Shown here in pieces: positions 16,769 through 32,298 of a DNA stretch of 33,327 nucleotides. The notes below the pieces were generated by a model. That model searched no databases, had not been told where the DNA came from, and saw nothing but the letters and a program-made list of their open reading frames with translations. Within the stretch, counting starts at the first letter, position 1, and every line of letters starts with the position of its first letter. A program made the position numbers and the translations under genes. The stretch is from Verrucomicrobiota bacterium (GTDB taxonomy: Bacteria > Verrucomicrobiota > Verrucomicrobiia > Verrucomicrobiales > Akkermansiaceae), in NCBI GenBank assembly GCA_018969605.1, contig JAGWXY010000018.1, positions 1 to 33,327 on the forward strand, written 5' to 3'.

Positions 16769-17146
16769 ATGGCAAACATAGACACACTCGTAGAAGAACT
16801 CGGCAAGCTCACCGTTCTGGAAGCTGTCGACCTCGTTAAGAAACTGGAAGAAACCTGGGGCGTTTCCGCCGCCGCACCGGTTGCCATGGTGGCCGGACCT
16901 GCTGCCGGACCTGCCGAGGCCGCCGAAGAGAAGACCGACTTCGATGTCGTCGTCACCGACGCCGGAGCCAACAAGATCGCCGTCATCAAAGCGGTGCGCG
17001 AAGTGGCCCCCGGACTTGGTCTCGCCGATGCGAAGAAGCTCGTCGAAAGCACCCCCGCAAAGATCCTCGAAGGCGCTGCCAAGGACGCTGCGGAAGCTGC
17101 CAAGAAGAAGCTCGAAGAGGCCGGCGCCAAGGTCGAACTCAAGTAA
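16769..17146 (+). CDS. rplL: 50S ribosomal protein L7/L12
   Basis: The stalk protein present in several copies per ribosome, which recruits and activates translation GTPases. The 125-residue protein has an N-terminal dimerisation domain with [22 protein letters not shown], an Ala/Pro-rich hinge (about 32-55) and the C-terminal factor-binding domain with [11 protein letters not shown] and [11 protein letters not shown]. All parts are of normal length. It lies between two sets of strong hairpins, separating it from rplJ and from rpoB. Confidence 0.98.
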   Translation: MANIDTLVEELGKLTVLEAVDLVKKLEETWGVSAAAPVAMVAGPAAGPAEAAEEKTDFDVVVTDAGANKIAVIKAVREVAPGLGLADAKKLVESTPAKILEGAAKDAAEAAKKKLEEAGAKVELK

Positions 17147-17160
17147 TCAAACACGGATTT

Positions 17161-17191
17161 TTCCCGGGGCGGAGCCACTCCGCTCCGGGAA
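17161..17191 (+). terminator. 14-bp hairpin between rplL and rpoB, candidate attenuator or processing site
   Basis: The arm 17161-17174 (TTCCCGGGGCGGAG) pairs with 17178-17191 (CTCCGCTCCGGGAA), 14 bp with one G-U, around a CCA loop. Behind it lies CTTTCCCTC, not a true T-run, so termination should be partial at most. In E. coli the same rplL/rpoB gap holds an attenuator and an RNase III site that lower rpoBC expression relative to ribosomal proteins. The same role is likely here. No gene lies in the remaining spacer up to 17340. Confidence 0.6.
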
Positions 17192-17340
17192 CTTTCCCTC
17201 ACCGGAACCGACGCGAGATTCCAATGCAAACCCGGGCTTTCGCGCCGATTCCGATCCACTCTCCCATCAACTGAAATTCAACCGCCTGAGACCGTTCGCG
17301 GCTCGGGCTCAACTTGTCATCCGAACCCCCAAACACTGCC

Positions 17341-21294
<3,954 letters not shown>

Positions 21295-21335
21295 CCTGAG
21301 CCCCGCGAACCATAACCCCCAACATTTCCCATCAT

Positions 21336-25547
<4,212 letters not shown>

Positions 25548-25581
25548 TTCGCTCGAATTCGTTCATCAAACCCTCATCCCA

Positions 25582-25620
25582 CCCCCGGCCTGCCAGCGTG
25601 CAAGCCGGGGGAGTTTTTTT
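25582..25620 (+). terminator. Intrinsic terminator after rpoC
   Basis: CCCCCGGC (25582-25589) pairs with GCCGGGGG (25604-25611), with a further TGC/GCA pairing inside the loop, and a run of seven T (25614-25620) follows directly. This is the clearest terminator in the window and ends the 13-kb tuf-rpoC operon. It works in the plus direction only; the opposite strand lacks a T-run. Confidence 0.93.
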
Positions 25621-25673
25621 GGTGGGAAATGCCGCGTGTGCCGGAACTGGGCGCGCGGCGGAAAATCAAACTT

Positions 25674-26780
25674 TCACTCTTCGACGGCGAGCGTCTCGGG
25701 CAATTGACCGGTGGCGCCAATGAGCCGCGGGTTGGCATCCCACGCATCGCGTTGACCGATGATTCGCAGGCCGAGGCGTTTGAAAGTTTCGCTTGGGTTG
25801 ATCCTGGCTTGACCGGCTTGGCGGAGCTTGTCGTGTGTTTCATCCGGGCGGTAGTCCCAAGCGAAGAGCGGGCAGTTGTCGACCATGTCCTTGCGTGCAC
25901 CCCAGTTGCGGATTTCGCCAAAGCGCATGTCGGCAATCCATGCGCCTTTGACATGGTCGCGCGCGATCCACCAATCGTTGGAAAACCATCGCAGTGCTTT
26001 CACTTCGCGGGCCGCGCCAGAATTTTCCACGACGTGTGCGTCCTTCGGGTAAACGGTCCAGCGCACAGGGGTGTTCTTTGATTCGAACACCGTGCGGTAG
26101 CCGATCCAAAGCGAGTCGCCGCAATCGGCAACCGAACGCCAGAGAAGAATGTTGAAAGGGGTGGGGGCTTCCATGCGGCGAATGACCTTTGCATCGCGAC
26201 GATCGAGGTCGGCATCGAAGCCGGAGGATGCCACAAACTTCATAGCGATGCTAAGCAAGGCATACGCTGAGGCGATGCCAAGGCCCCAGGCGTTGACGCG
26301 GCGGCGCTGCGGGAGTTGTTTTTTTGTGCGTAAAAATGCCAGTCGCACCAGCGCGATCAACATCGGCAGGGTGAAGAGCGGATCGACGATGAATAGGTGG
26401 TTGAAGCCGATGCGCACATCGGAAAACGGCCAAAACACGAGTGTGCCATAGACCGTGAAGCAATCGATGAGCACATGCGTGCTCCATGCGGCGAAGACAA
26501 ACCATCCGGCACGCGCGCGGCTGATCTTTTCCTTGCGCCAAAATTTCGCAAGCCATGGCGAGAGGAACCACGCGGCCGCGATCATGAGTAGCAGCGAATG
26601 GCTGGGCCCGCGATGCCACCAGAGCTTGGCGGCGGTGTCGAGAAAAGGCGAGAACACGACATCGAGATCGGGCAGCGTTCCGAAGGCCGCGCCCCACGCC
26701 AGCGCGCGGTTGCCGAGTTTCTTGCCGAGAAGCCACTCGCCGACGGCGGCGCCCAAAACTGCCTGCGTGATCGAATCCAC
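25674..26780 (-). CDS. YdjM/DUF457-type membrane protein, putative metal-dependent hydrolase
   Basis: A 368-residue protein starting MDSITQAVLGAAVGE, the typical start of the COG1988 (YdjM-like) family. Conserved polar motifs lie between membrane segments: PDLD (37-40), HRGPSHS (56-62), THVLID (101-106) and FNHLFIVDP (126-134). Together these are thought to bind a metal at the membrane. About four to five hydrophobic segments occupy the first 185 residues. The last 170 residues form a soluble, Trp-rich domain whose function I do not recognise. The biochemical activity of the family is unproven. It faces away from ilvD with about 90 bp between starts. Confidence 0.82.
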   Translation of the reverse strand: MDSITQAVLGAAVGEWLLGKKLGNRALAWGAAFGTLPDLDVVFSPFLDTAAKLWWHRGPSHSLLLMIAAAWFLSPWLAKFWRKEKISRARAGWFVFAAWSTHVLIDCFTVYGTLVFWPFSDVRIGFNHLFIVDPLFTLPMLIALVRLAFLRTKKQLPQRRRVNAWGLGIASAYALLSIAMKFVASSGFDADLDRRDAKVIRRMEAPTPFNILLWRSVADCGDSLWIGYRTVFESKNTPVRWTVYPKDAHVVENSGAAREVKALRWFSNDWWIARDHVKGAWIADMRFGEIRNWGARKDMVDNCPLFAWDYRPDETHDKLRQAGQARINPSETFKRLGLRIIGQRDAWDANPRLIGATGQLPETLAVEE

Positions 26781-26872
26781 GACCCAAGCATGGTGGAAAT
26801 TTGCGCCATGCGAAACCCAAATCGCATCACTCGACTTGACCTTGGCCGAAGCTTGTGCGGATGTTTGGCGCG

Positions 26873-28573
26873 ATGAATGACAACACCCGCCCGTATTCCA
26901 GCCTGATGCTTGATGGTCCCGATCGTGCGCCGAGTCGCGCGATGCTTTATGCCGTCGGATTCAAGAAAGAGGATTTCTCCAAGCCGCACATCGGCATTGC
27001 CTCGACATGGAGCGAAGTGACGCCGTGCAACATGCACATCGACAAACTTGCGCGCGAGTCATGCAAGGGAGCCGATGCGGCCGGCGGCAAAGGTGTGGTG
27101 TTCAACACCATCACCATTTCCGATGGCATTTCGATGGGCACCGAGGGCATGAAATACTCGCTCGTTTCGCGCGAGGTCATCGCCGACTCGATCGAGACGG
27201 TGGTCGGCTGCGAGGGCATGGATGGCTTTGTGGCGATTGGCGGCTGCGACAAAAACATGCCGGCCTGTGTGATCGCGATGGCACGGATGAACCGCCCATC
27301 GGTGTTTGTTTACGGCGGCACGATTTTGCCGGGTTGCGCGACGCTGAAAGGTGAGAAAAAGGATCTCGATATTGTTTCGGTTTTCGAAGCGGTGGGCAAA
27401 CACGCCAATGGCGAGTATTCCGATGAAGAACTCGAAACAGTCGAGTCCTGCGCGATTCCCGGCCCCGGTTCCTGCGGCGGCATGTACACCGCCAACACGA
27501 TGGCCAGCGCGATCGAAGCACTCGGCCTTTCGCTGCCCAACAGCTCGGCCCAAGCAGCGGTGTCCGACGATAAAATGCGCGACTCTTTCGATGCGGGCGC
27601 GGCGGTGATGAACCTCATCAATCTCGGCATCAAGCCACGCGACATTCTCACCAGGGAAGCTTTCGAAAATGCCATCACCGTGCTGATCGCACTCGGTGGC
27701 TCTACAAACGCAACGCTGCACTTGCCGGCAATGGCGCATGCGGCGGGTGTCGACATCACGCTCGATGACTTCGAGCGCATCGGCAAGCGCGTGCCGGTGC
27801 TTGCGGACCTGAAACCTTCCGGCAAATATGTCATGGCCGATCTCGTCCGCATCGGTGGCACTGTGCCCTTGATGAAAATGCTGCTCGATGCTGGGCTGCT
27901 GCATGGCGATTGCATGACCGTGACCGGTCGCACCATGCGTGAGAATCTTGAGAAACTCGCCAAGCCCTATCCCGAAGGCCAACAAGTCATCCGTCCGCTC
28001 GACAATCCGCTCAAAAAAGACAGCCACCTGCGCGTGCTTTACGGCAACCTCGCCGAGGGTGGAGCGGTCGCAAAAATTTCCGGCAAGGAAGGCGAAGTCT
28101 TCACCGGCAACGCGCGTGTCTTCGACTCGGAAGATCTCGCGATGAAGGCGATCCTCGCCAAGGAGATCAACAAAGGCGATGTGATTGTCATCCGCCTCGA
28201 AGGACCGAAAGGTGGTCCCGGCATGCGCGAAATGCTCGGACCGACGAGCGCGATCATGGGCCTCGGGCTTGGCAAGGATGTGGCGCTCATCACCGACGGT
28301 CGCTTCTCTGGCGGCAGTCACGGTTTTGTCGTGGGCCACATCACACCCGAGGCATTCACCGGCGGCACCATCGGCATCGTGCGCGATGGCGATATAATCA
28401 CCATCGATGCCGTCAACAACCGCATCGATGTGAAACTTTCCGAATCCGAAATCGCCTCGCGCAAGGCCGCCTGGGTACAGCCGAAGCCACGCTACACGCG
28501 CGGCGTGCTGGCAAAGTACGCCAAGCTCGTCGCCACCGCGAGCGAAGGCGCGGTGACGGACAAGTATCTATGA
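26873..28573 (+). CDS. ilvD: Dihydroxy-acid dehydratase
   Basis: Iron-sulfur enzyme that dehydrates 2,3-dihydroxy-isovalerate and 2,3-dihydroxy-3-methylvalerate in valine and isoleucine synthesis. From the ATG at 26873 it has 566 residues, with RPYSSLMLDGPDRAPSRAML near the start. The cluster ligands are Cys52 in PCNMH, Cys125 in GGCDKNMPAC and Cys201 in GSCGGMYTANTM. Late motifs GGPGMREML and TDGRFSGGSHG are also present. Other in-frame starts are an ATG at 26861 and a GTG at 26855. It stands alone, not in an ilv operon. Confidence 0.97.
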   Translation: MNDNTRPYSSLMLDGPDRAPSRAMLYAVGFKKEDFSKPHIGIASTWSEVTPCNMHIDKLARESCKGADAAGGKGVVFNTITISDGISMGTEGMKYSLVSREVIADSIETVVGCEGMDGFVAIGGCDKNMPACVIAMARMNRPSVFVYGGTILPGCATLKGEKKDLDIVSVFEAVGKHANGEYSDEELETVESCAIPGPGSCGGMYTANTMASAIEALGLSLPNSSAQAAVSDDKMRDSFDAGAAVMNLINLGIKPRDILTREAFENAITVLIALGGSTNATLHLPAMAHAAGVDITLDDFERIGKRVPVLADLKPSGKYVMADLVRIGGTVPLMKMLLDAGLLHGDCMTVTGRTMRENLEKLAKPYPEGQQVIRPLDNPLKKDSHLRVLYGNLAEGGAVAKISGKEGEVFTGNARVFDSEDLAMKAILAKEINKGDVIVIRLEGPKGGPGMREMLGPTSAIMGLGLGKDVALITDGRFSGGSHGFVVGHITPEAFTGGTIGIVRDGDIITIDAVNNRIDVKLSESEIASRKAAWVQPKPRYTRGVLAKYAKLVATASEGAVTDKYL

Positions 28574-28591
28574 GATCCTGACTGCAAGCCA

Positions 28592-29122
28592 ATGTCAGAG
28601 AGCCTCAAATCACTTGCGTCGTTACTCGAAAGATCGGGTTTGACGCCTATGATGGCAGGTGGCTGGGCTGTTAATCATTATGGATTCAGTCGATCGACAT
28701 TGGATATCGATCTTGTTTACGATAGGTCGAGACGCGACGAGATCATTTCTGTTTTGGCAACGGCCGAATATTATCCGCAACTGGATCTGTCATTTGCTTG
28801 TCGCATGCTCCACAAAACGATGGCGATGCCGATACTTGATGTGATTTGGGTGGACTCAAATACCTTTAAAACTCTTCTTGATGAGGCTGAGCCATTTGGA
28901 GTCGCTCCAGCGTTGAGGGTGATCTCACTGAAATCCCTGATGTCCATGAAACTGCATGCTTTACATGACGACGAGCCAAGGGAGGGTCGCGATCGCCGTG
29001 ATATTTTGGAGTTGTTGTCACGACATCCCTACCTGAAAAAATCAAAGGAATTTCACGAGCTTGTCAGACAGCAAGCTCCGAAGTTGTTTTGGCCGCTGCT
29101 TGGTGTAGAATCAGACTCATGA
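28592..29122 (+). CDS. Nucleotidyltransferase-fold protein, possible toxin-antitoxin component
   Basis: This 176-residue protein shows the minimal nucleotidyltransferase pattern: GG at 23-24 (MAGGWAVNHYGFSRSTLDID), metal-binding DID with Asp38 and Asp40, and a third acidic residue around Asp83 (ILDVIWVD). A helix with KLHAL (120-124) and RDRRDILEL (133-141) follows, as in the AbiEii/DUF6036-like group. Some of these proteins are toxins that modify tRNA, others are housekeeping or unknown. The gene overlaps the next one by 4 bp (ATGA), so the two are translated together. The base composition is clearly AT-richer than the neighbours, suggesting transfer. No function beyond the fold can be assigned. 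Confidence 0.7.
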   Translation: MSESLKSLASLLERSGLTPMMAGGWAVNHYGFSRSTLDIDLVYDRSRRDEIISVLATAEYYPQLDLSFACRMLHKTMAMPILDVIWVDSNTFKTLLDEAEPFGVAPALRVISLKSLMSMKLHALHDDEPREGRDRRDILELLSRHPYLKKSKEFHELVRQQAPKLFWPLLGVESDS

Positions 29123-29349
29123 AAAAGATTCAATGGCCTGATTTTTCCGGGCATCCGCCTGCGCCAAGGTTGGAAAATGAGGATTTTGCCGAATGGATCA
29201 TCAATGATTGGATCTCCTTATGTTCGGAGCGTGGCGAAATGACCAAGGAAAAGCTGCTTGCTGATTTCATGAAGAATGAGGGTCGGATGACATCGATGCC
29301 GGATTTTTCTTGGCTTCAAAACGGGAAGAAGGAACAGGCCGAGGATTAA
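29119..29349 (+). CDS. Small hypothetical protein paired with the nucleotidyltransferase
   Basis: A 76-residue protein whose ATG overlaps the preceding TGA (ATGA), a strong sign of a real, coupled gene. A longer frame from 29089 would lie inside the nucleotidyltransferase gene and is rejected. It has four Trp and many acidic residues, with no signal peptide, membrane helix or zinc motif. The centre (about 20-52) looks helical: ENEDFAEWIINDWISL and KEKLLADFMK. I do not recognise the family. Size, order and coupling would fit an antitoxin or accessory subunit for the upstream protein, but this is only inferred from context. Confidence 0.65.
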   Translation: MKKIQWPDFSGHPPAPRLENEDFAEWIINDWISLCSERGEMTKEKLLADFMKNEGRMTSMPDFSWLQNGKKEQAED

Positions 29350-29380
29350 GAGAAAGCGAGGAGCGGTTGCTTCGTTTCTC
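29350..29380 (+). terminator. Bulged hairpin after the nucleotidyltransferase pair
   Basis: GAGAAA (29350-29355) pairs with TTTCTC (29375-29380); inside, CGA pairs with TCG and AGC with GCT around a GGTT loop. The element begins directly after the stop of the small gene. No T-run follows on the plus strand, so it may only protect the mRNA end. Confidence 0.35.
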
Positions 29381-29449
29381 AGGTGTCAGAACCGTGCTAT
29401 GTCTGAAAAACGCGTGCATCGGCGTGGAAATCATGGTTTCTCGGTTTGA

Positions 29450-30526
29450 GTGAACGGGCGTGCGGTGCAACTGGATGGCTTGCGGGCGGTGGCGATCTTG
29501 GCGATTTGCTGGGATCACTGGCGGCCGGGTGGATGGGCGAGATGGGTGCCGTTCGAGGTGTGCCTGTTTTTTTTCCTGGTGATGACCGGCTACCTGATCA
29601 CTGGCTCTCTGTTGCGTGAACGTGATCGTGGCGAATCGGGCGGTGTTGCGTGGCGAGGGAAAATGATGTGGGCATATCAGGTGCGGCGTGGCCTGAGAAT
29701 TTTGGCGCCGTATTATGTGGCGCTGGCAATCGCGTGGTTGGTGGGTGCGCCGGACATGCGTGCGGCGTGGCCATGGTATGCGGGCCATCTTTCCAACATC
29801 CACATGGCCTTTCTCGATCAATGGCCTGCCGGAACAAACCACTTTTGGTCCCTCTCAATGCAGCAGCAGTTCTACCTCGCATGGCCACTGGTGATCTGGT
29901 GGCTGCCTCGTGGCCTGATCATTCCCGCAGTCTGTGCATTTGCGGCACTTGGTCCAATTTCACGGTTTTTTGGCGATCACATGCTTGCTTGGTGCGCGAG
30001 GCCGGAGGTGCTTACGATTTCATGTCTCGATTACTTTGGCGTGGGTGCCTTGATGGCGATCGCGCAATGGCGCGGCATGCTGCTGACGAGTCCGGTCTTG
30101 CGGTGGATCTCGAACCTAGCTGTCTTGGCTTACGCGGTGATGTTCACAGCTCATGCCTTTGGCGCGCCGACTTATGGCATGCGTTTTTTGCAGCAGACAT
30201 TGTTATCGTTGGGGCTCTGCGGATTCATCGCAAGCGGCATCACAGGCTTCCGCGGTCGGCTGGGTAAATGTCTCGAACATCCGGCTTTGCTGCGGATAGG
30301 TCAGCTTTCTTATGGGATTTATCTTTTCCACAATCTCGCGCCTTTGGTCGCCGGGAAGTTGATGCCTTTTCTATGGAGCGGAGCCTTTGACGACGGCATC
30401 CCTGCTTTGCTCAGGGTGGGCATCTTTGCCGGCCTGACTTGGGGCATGGCGTTGGCCTCATGGCGTTGGATCGAGAATCCATCGCAAAAATTGAGCGCGA
30501 AGATGGCATCTCGCCAACAAGGTTAG
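29450..30526 (+). CDS. OafA/YrhL-type acyltransferase (acyltransferase family 3)
   Basis: Integral membrane protein of about 358 residues that would move an acyl group, often acetyl, onto a surface or exported sugar. It has around ten hydrophobic helices. Conserved features are QLDGLRAVAIL (7-17), catalytic-type His23 in CWDHW, the Arg-rich RRGLRILAPYY (79-89), and WSLSMQQQFYLAWPL (133-147). The last normally reads EEQFYL; here both Glu are replaced by Gln, which may alter or impair activity. GQLSYGIYLFHN lies near the C-terminus. There is no C-terminal SGNH domain. The GTG at 29450 is the likely start; GTG at 29465 is possible. The acceptor is unknown. Confidence 0.82.
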   Translation: MNGRAVQLDGLRAVAILAICWDHWRPGGWARWVPFEVCLFFFLVMTGYLITGSLLRERDRGESGGVAWRGKMMWAYQVRRGLRILAPYYVALAIAWLVGAPDMRAAWPWYAGHLSNIHMAFLDQWPAGTNHFWSLSMQQQFYLAWPLVIWWLPRGLIIPAVCAFAALGPISRFFGDHMLAWCARPEVLTISCLDYFGVGALMAIAQWRGMLLTSPVLRWISNLAVLAYAVMFTAHAFGAPTYGMRFLQQTLLSLGLCGFIASGITGFRGRLGKCLEHPALLRIGQLSYGIYLFHNLAPLVAGKLMPFLWSGAFDDGIPALLRVGIFAGLTWGMALASWRWIENPSQKLSAKMASRQQG

Positions 30527-30590
30527 AGTCTGGTGTTCAAATCTGCAGCCGAAGCCGAGGTGGGGTGCTGGCAATTTGCGTGATGCGGAA

Positions 30591-30607
30591 CCGCCGCGGT
30601 ACGGCGG
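30591..30607 (+). other. Short GC-rich hairpin after the acyltransferase
   Basis: CCGCCG (30591-30596) and CGGCGG (30602-30607) form a 6-bp stem with a 5-nt loop in the 152-bp gap between the acyltransferase and the interrupted esterase gene. No T-run follows. The rest of the gap shows no gene. Confidence 0.25.
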
Positions 30608-30678
30608 CAAGGGTCCGCGCAAAAGCCCGGCGGCTTTCCGTATTGCGGCTGCTTTGGCAGCATGGCAGAAACGCGCTC

Positions 30679-31458
30679 ATGGCACTGATTGATTGCAACT
30701 TTTTTTCCGAGGTCCTTGGGCTTTCATGTTCGATGCATGTGATCCTTCCTCAAGCGCCGCGAAATGAAATCGGCCGCACGCGCAAGTAGCCAACGCTTTG
30801 CTTGCTGCATGGGAGGTCCGACGATCACAGCATGTGGACGCGCCAGACTTCGATCGAGCGATATGCCGATGAGGCAGGGATTGCGGTGGTGATGCCTGCC
30901 GTTGGATTGAGTTGGTACCAGGATATGGCATCCGGTCTCAACTATGGGGCCTTTCTGCGTGAAGAGTTGCCGGAGATTGCCCGTTCCTTTTTCCCGCTGT
31001 CGCCACACCGCAAGGACAACTTCATCGCGGGGCTCTCGATAGGTGGCTATGGCGCCTTCCTGATGGCACTCTCGCAGCCTGAAAAATACGCCGCCGCCGC
31101 GAGTCTCTCGGGCGTATTGGACATCCATGAACGCGTGCGCAAAAATGTCGATGCCCGCTCCGAGAACATGACTCGGCTCGCTTTTGGCCCGGCTTCAAAA
31201 GTTCGCGGCAGCGATGCCGATCTCTTTGCATTGAGCGAAAAACTCCAGCGCTCTGAGCATCGGCCACCGGCTCTCTATGCGTGCTGTGGCACAGCGGATT
31301 TCCTCATCGGGGGAAATCGTGAATTTGTCGCGCATGCGAAAAAAATCGGGCTGGCCCTTGAATACGAAGAGCATCCGGGCGCGGATCATGAGTGGGGTTA
31401 TTGGGATCGGCAAATCCAACGGGTGATCGAATGGTTGCCGGCCAAGGGCGGGAGATGA
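30679..31458 (+). pseudogene. EstA/tributyrin esterase-type alpha/beta hydrolase, interrupted by an in-frame TAG
   Basis: Read through, the frame from the ATG at 30679 encodes 259 codons closely resembling the esterase D/tributyrin esterase family. The start is MALIDCNFFSEVLGLSCSM, codon 37 is TAG (30787-30789), and PTLCLLHGRSDDHSMW follows in the same frame. Relatives usually have a Tyr codon at this place (K-Y-PTL), so one base change of TAC/TAT to TAG explains the break. Everything after it is intact: nucleophile Ser120 in GLSIGGYG, Asp207 in CGTAD and His237 in GADHEWGYWD. The long downstream frame could restart at TTG 30802 or ATG 30832, but would lose the N-terminal strands. A nonsense mutation, a sequencing error or stop-codon readthrough are the options. 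Recent decay is most likely given the otherwise perfect frame. Confidence 0.82.
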
Positions 31459-31571
31459 GGTGGGCTTGAGCGAAGCGTGATTTCGGAACGGGAGGGATTG
31501 CATGCGCTGCGCTATGGCCAAGCCAGGGTGGCTCGCGGTGCTTCGTAAGGGGCTCTCATCCTTTATTTAGG

Positions 31572-31814
31572 TTAGAGCAATCGTTTCCTTGCGAATGCTT
31601 TTCCAGATGCTGTCTTTACGTATCGCTCAAAATCGACGGCGGTTTGTTTGCATGGAAAGCCACCATACCAGGCAATTTTCCAAGGGAGAAAAGGTTGGGT
31701 GGAGATGTTTCATCCGGCATTGTGAACGGTGAGACGCTTTTTGAGATTTGAAGTGCTGCCGTAGTAGAATCTCTCCGGGTGTGATATTGACTGGAGGATG
31801 TATGCGTAATGCAT
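31572..31814 (-). pseudogene. GIY-YIG nuclease-like gene interrupted by an in-frame TGA
   Basis: On the minus strand the ATG at 31814 opens MHYAYILQSISHPERFYYG, followed by STSNLKKRLTVHNAG, the first half of a small GIY-YIG (UPF0213/URI-type) nuclease domain. Codon 35 is TGA (31712-31710). In the same frame the second half follows: PWKIAWYGGFP, then DFERYVKTASGKAFARKRLL with the expected catalytic Glu, ending in TAA at 31574-31572. The total of 80 codons equals the usual family length. So one stop codon, not a frameshift, breaks the gene. Such domains act on DNA, though most small stand-alone members have no known role. It lies beside tRNA-Ser, on the same strand and downstream of it. Confidence 0.8.
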
Positions 31815-31931
31815 TTGCTCAGAATGCTGAGTGAAACGAGGGGCGGATTCCGTATTAGCGCGGCCCTTCTTCGCTTCAAATTGCTTTTGCAATGGCTTGC
31901 CGTTCGTAGCTTCCGGCACGGAAGCGAAGAA

Positions 31932-32019
31932 TGGCGGAGGGGGTGGGATTCGAACCCACGGGACCTTGCGGCCCTCCGGTTTTCAAGACCGGCGCAATCG
32001 ACCACTCTACCACCCCTCC
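31932..32019 (-). tRNA. tRNA-Ser (anticodon TGA)
   Basis: An 88-nt class II tRNA. The acceptor GGAGGGG pairs with CCCCTCC, the anticodon stem CCGGT/ACCGG encloses loop CTTGAAA with TGA, a long variable arm (GGGCCGCAAGGTCCC) follows, and the T-arm contains GGTTCGAATCC. Discriminator G and CCA are encoded. The anticodon reads UCA and other UCN serine codons. Confidence 0.96.
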
Positions 32020-32194
32020 GTGAATGATGTGCCGCGGGAAGGTTTGATAGGGATGGGATATTTTTCAAGGCGAAACGAAGCTGGCGCCGAATTGAGCATG
32101 CATTTGTTCGTGATGCGTGCGGTGGATGTGATCGCAAAAAGCGAGGCTGGACGACAGGCGGGTGGCTGGCCTTTACTCCGTGGCGCGCATGAAA

Positions 32195-32279
32195 GCCGCC
32201 GTGGCGGAATGGTAGACGCCACGGACTTAAAATCCGTTGAGGGGCAACCCTCGTGGGGGTTCGAGTCCCCCCGGCGGCA
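32195..32279 (+). tRNA. tRNA-Leu (anticodon TAA)
   Basis: An 85-nt class II tRNA. The acceptor GCCGCCG pairs with CGGCGGC, the D-arm has GCGG, the anticodon stem ACGGA/TCCGT encloses loop CTTAAAA with TAA, the variable arm is GAGGGGCAACCCTC, and the T-arm GGGGG/CCCCC encloses TTCGAGT. Discriminator A is followed by CAT, so CCA is not encoded, unlike the other three tRNAs here. The 175-bp gap between the two tRNAs holds no gene that I can see. Confidence 0.95.
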
Positions 32280-32298
32280 CATGGGTTGCCACCTGCAA

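Noticed and set aside
27059-28339. Minus-strand frame opposite ilvD (426 codons)
   Set aside because: Antisense to a complete IlvD and His/Arg-rich, as is typical of shadow frames.
30787-30789. TAG in the esterase gene as a pyrrolysine codon
   Set aside because: Family members have Tyr here and no pyrrolysine system is visible; a point mutation is far simpler.
31710-31712. TGA in the GIY-YIG gene as a selenocysteine codon
   Set aside because: No selenoprotein is known in this family, the position is a variable loop, and no selenocysteine genes are in view.
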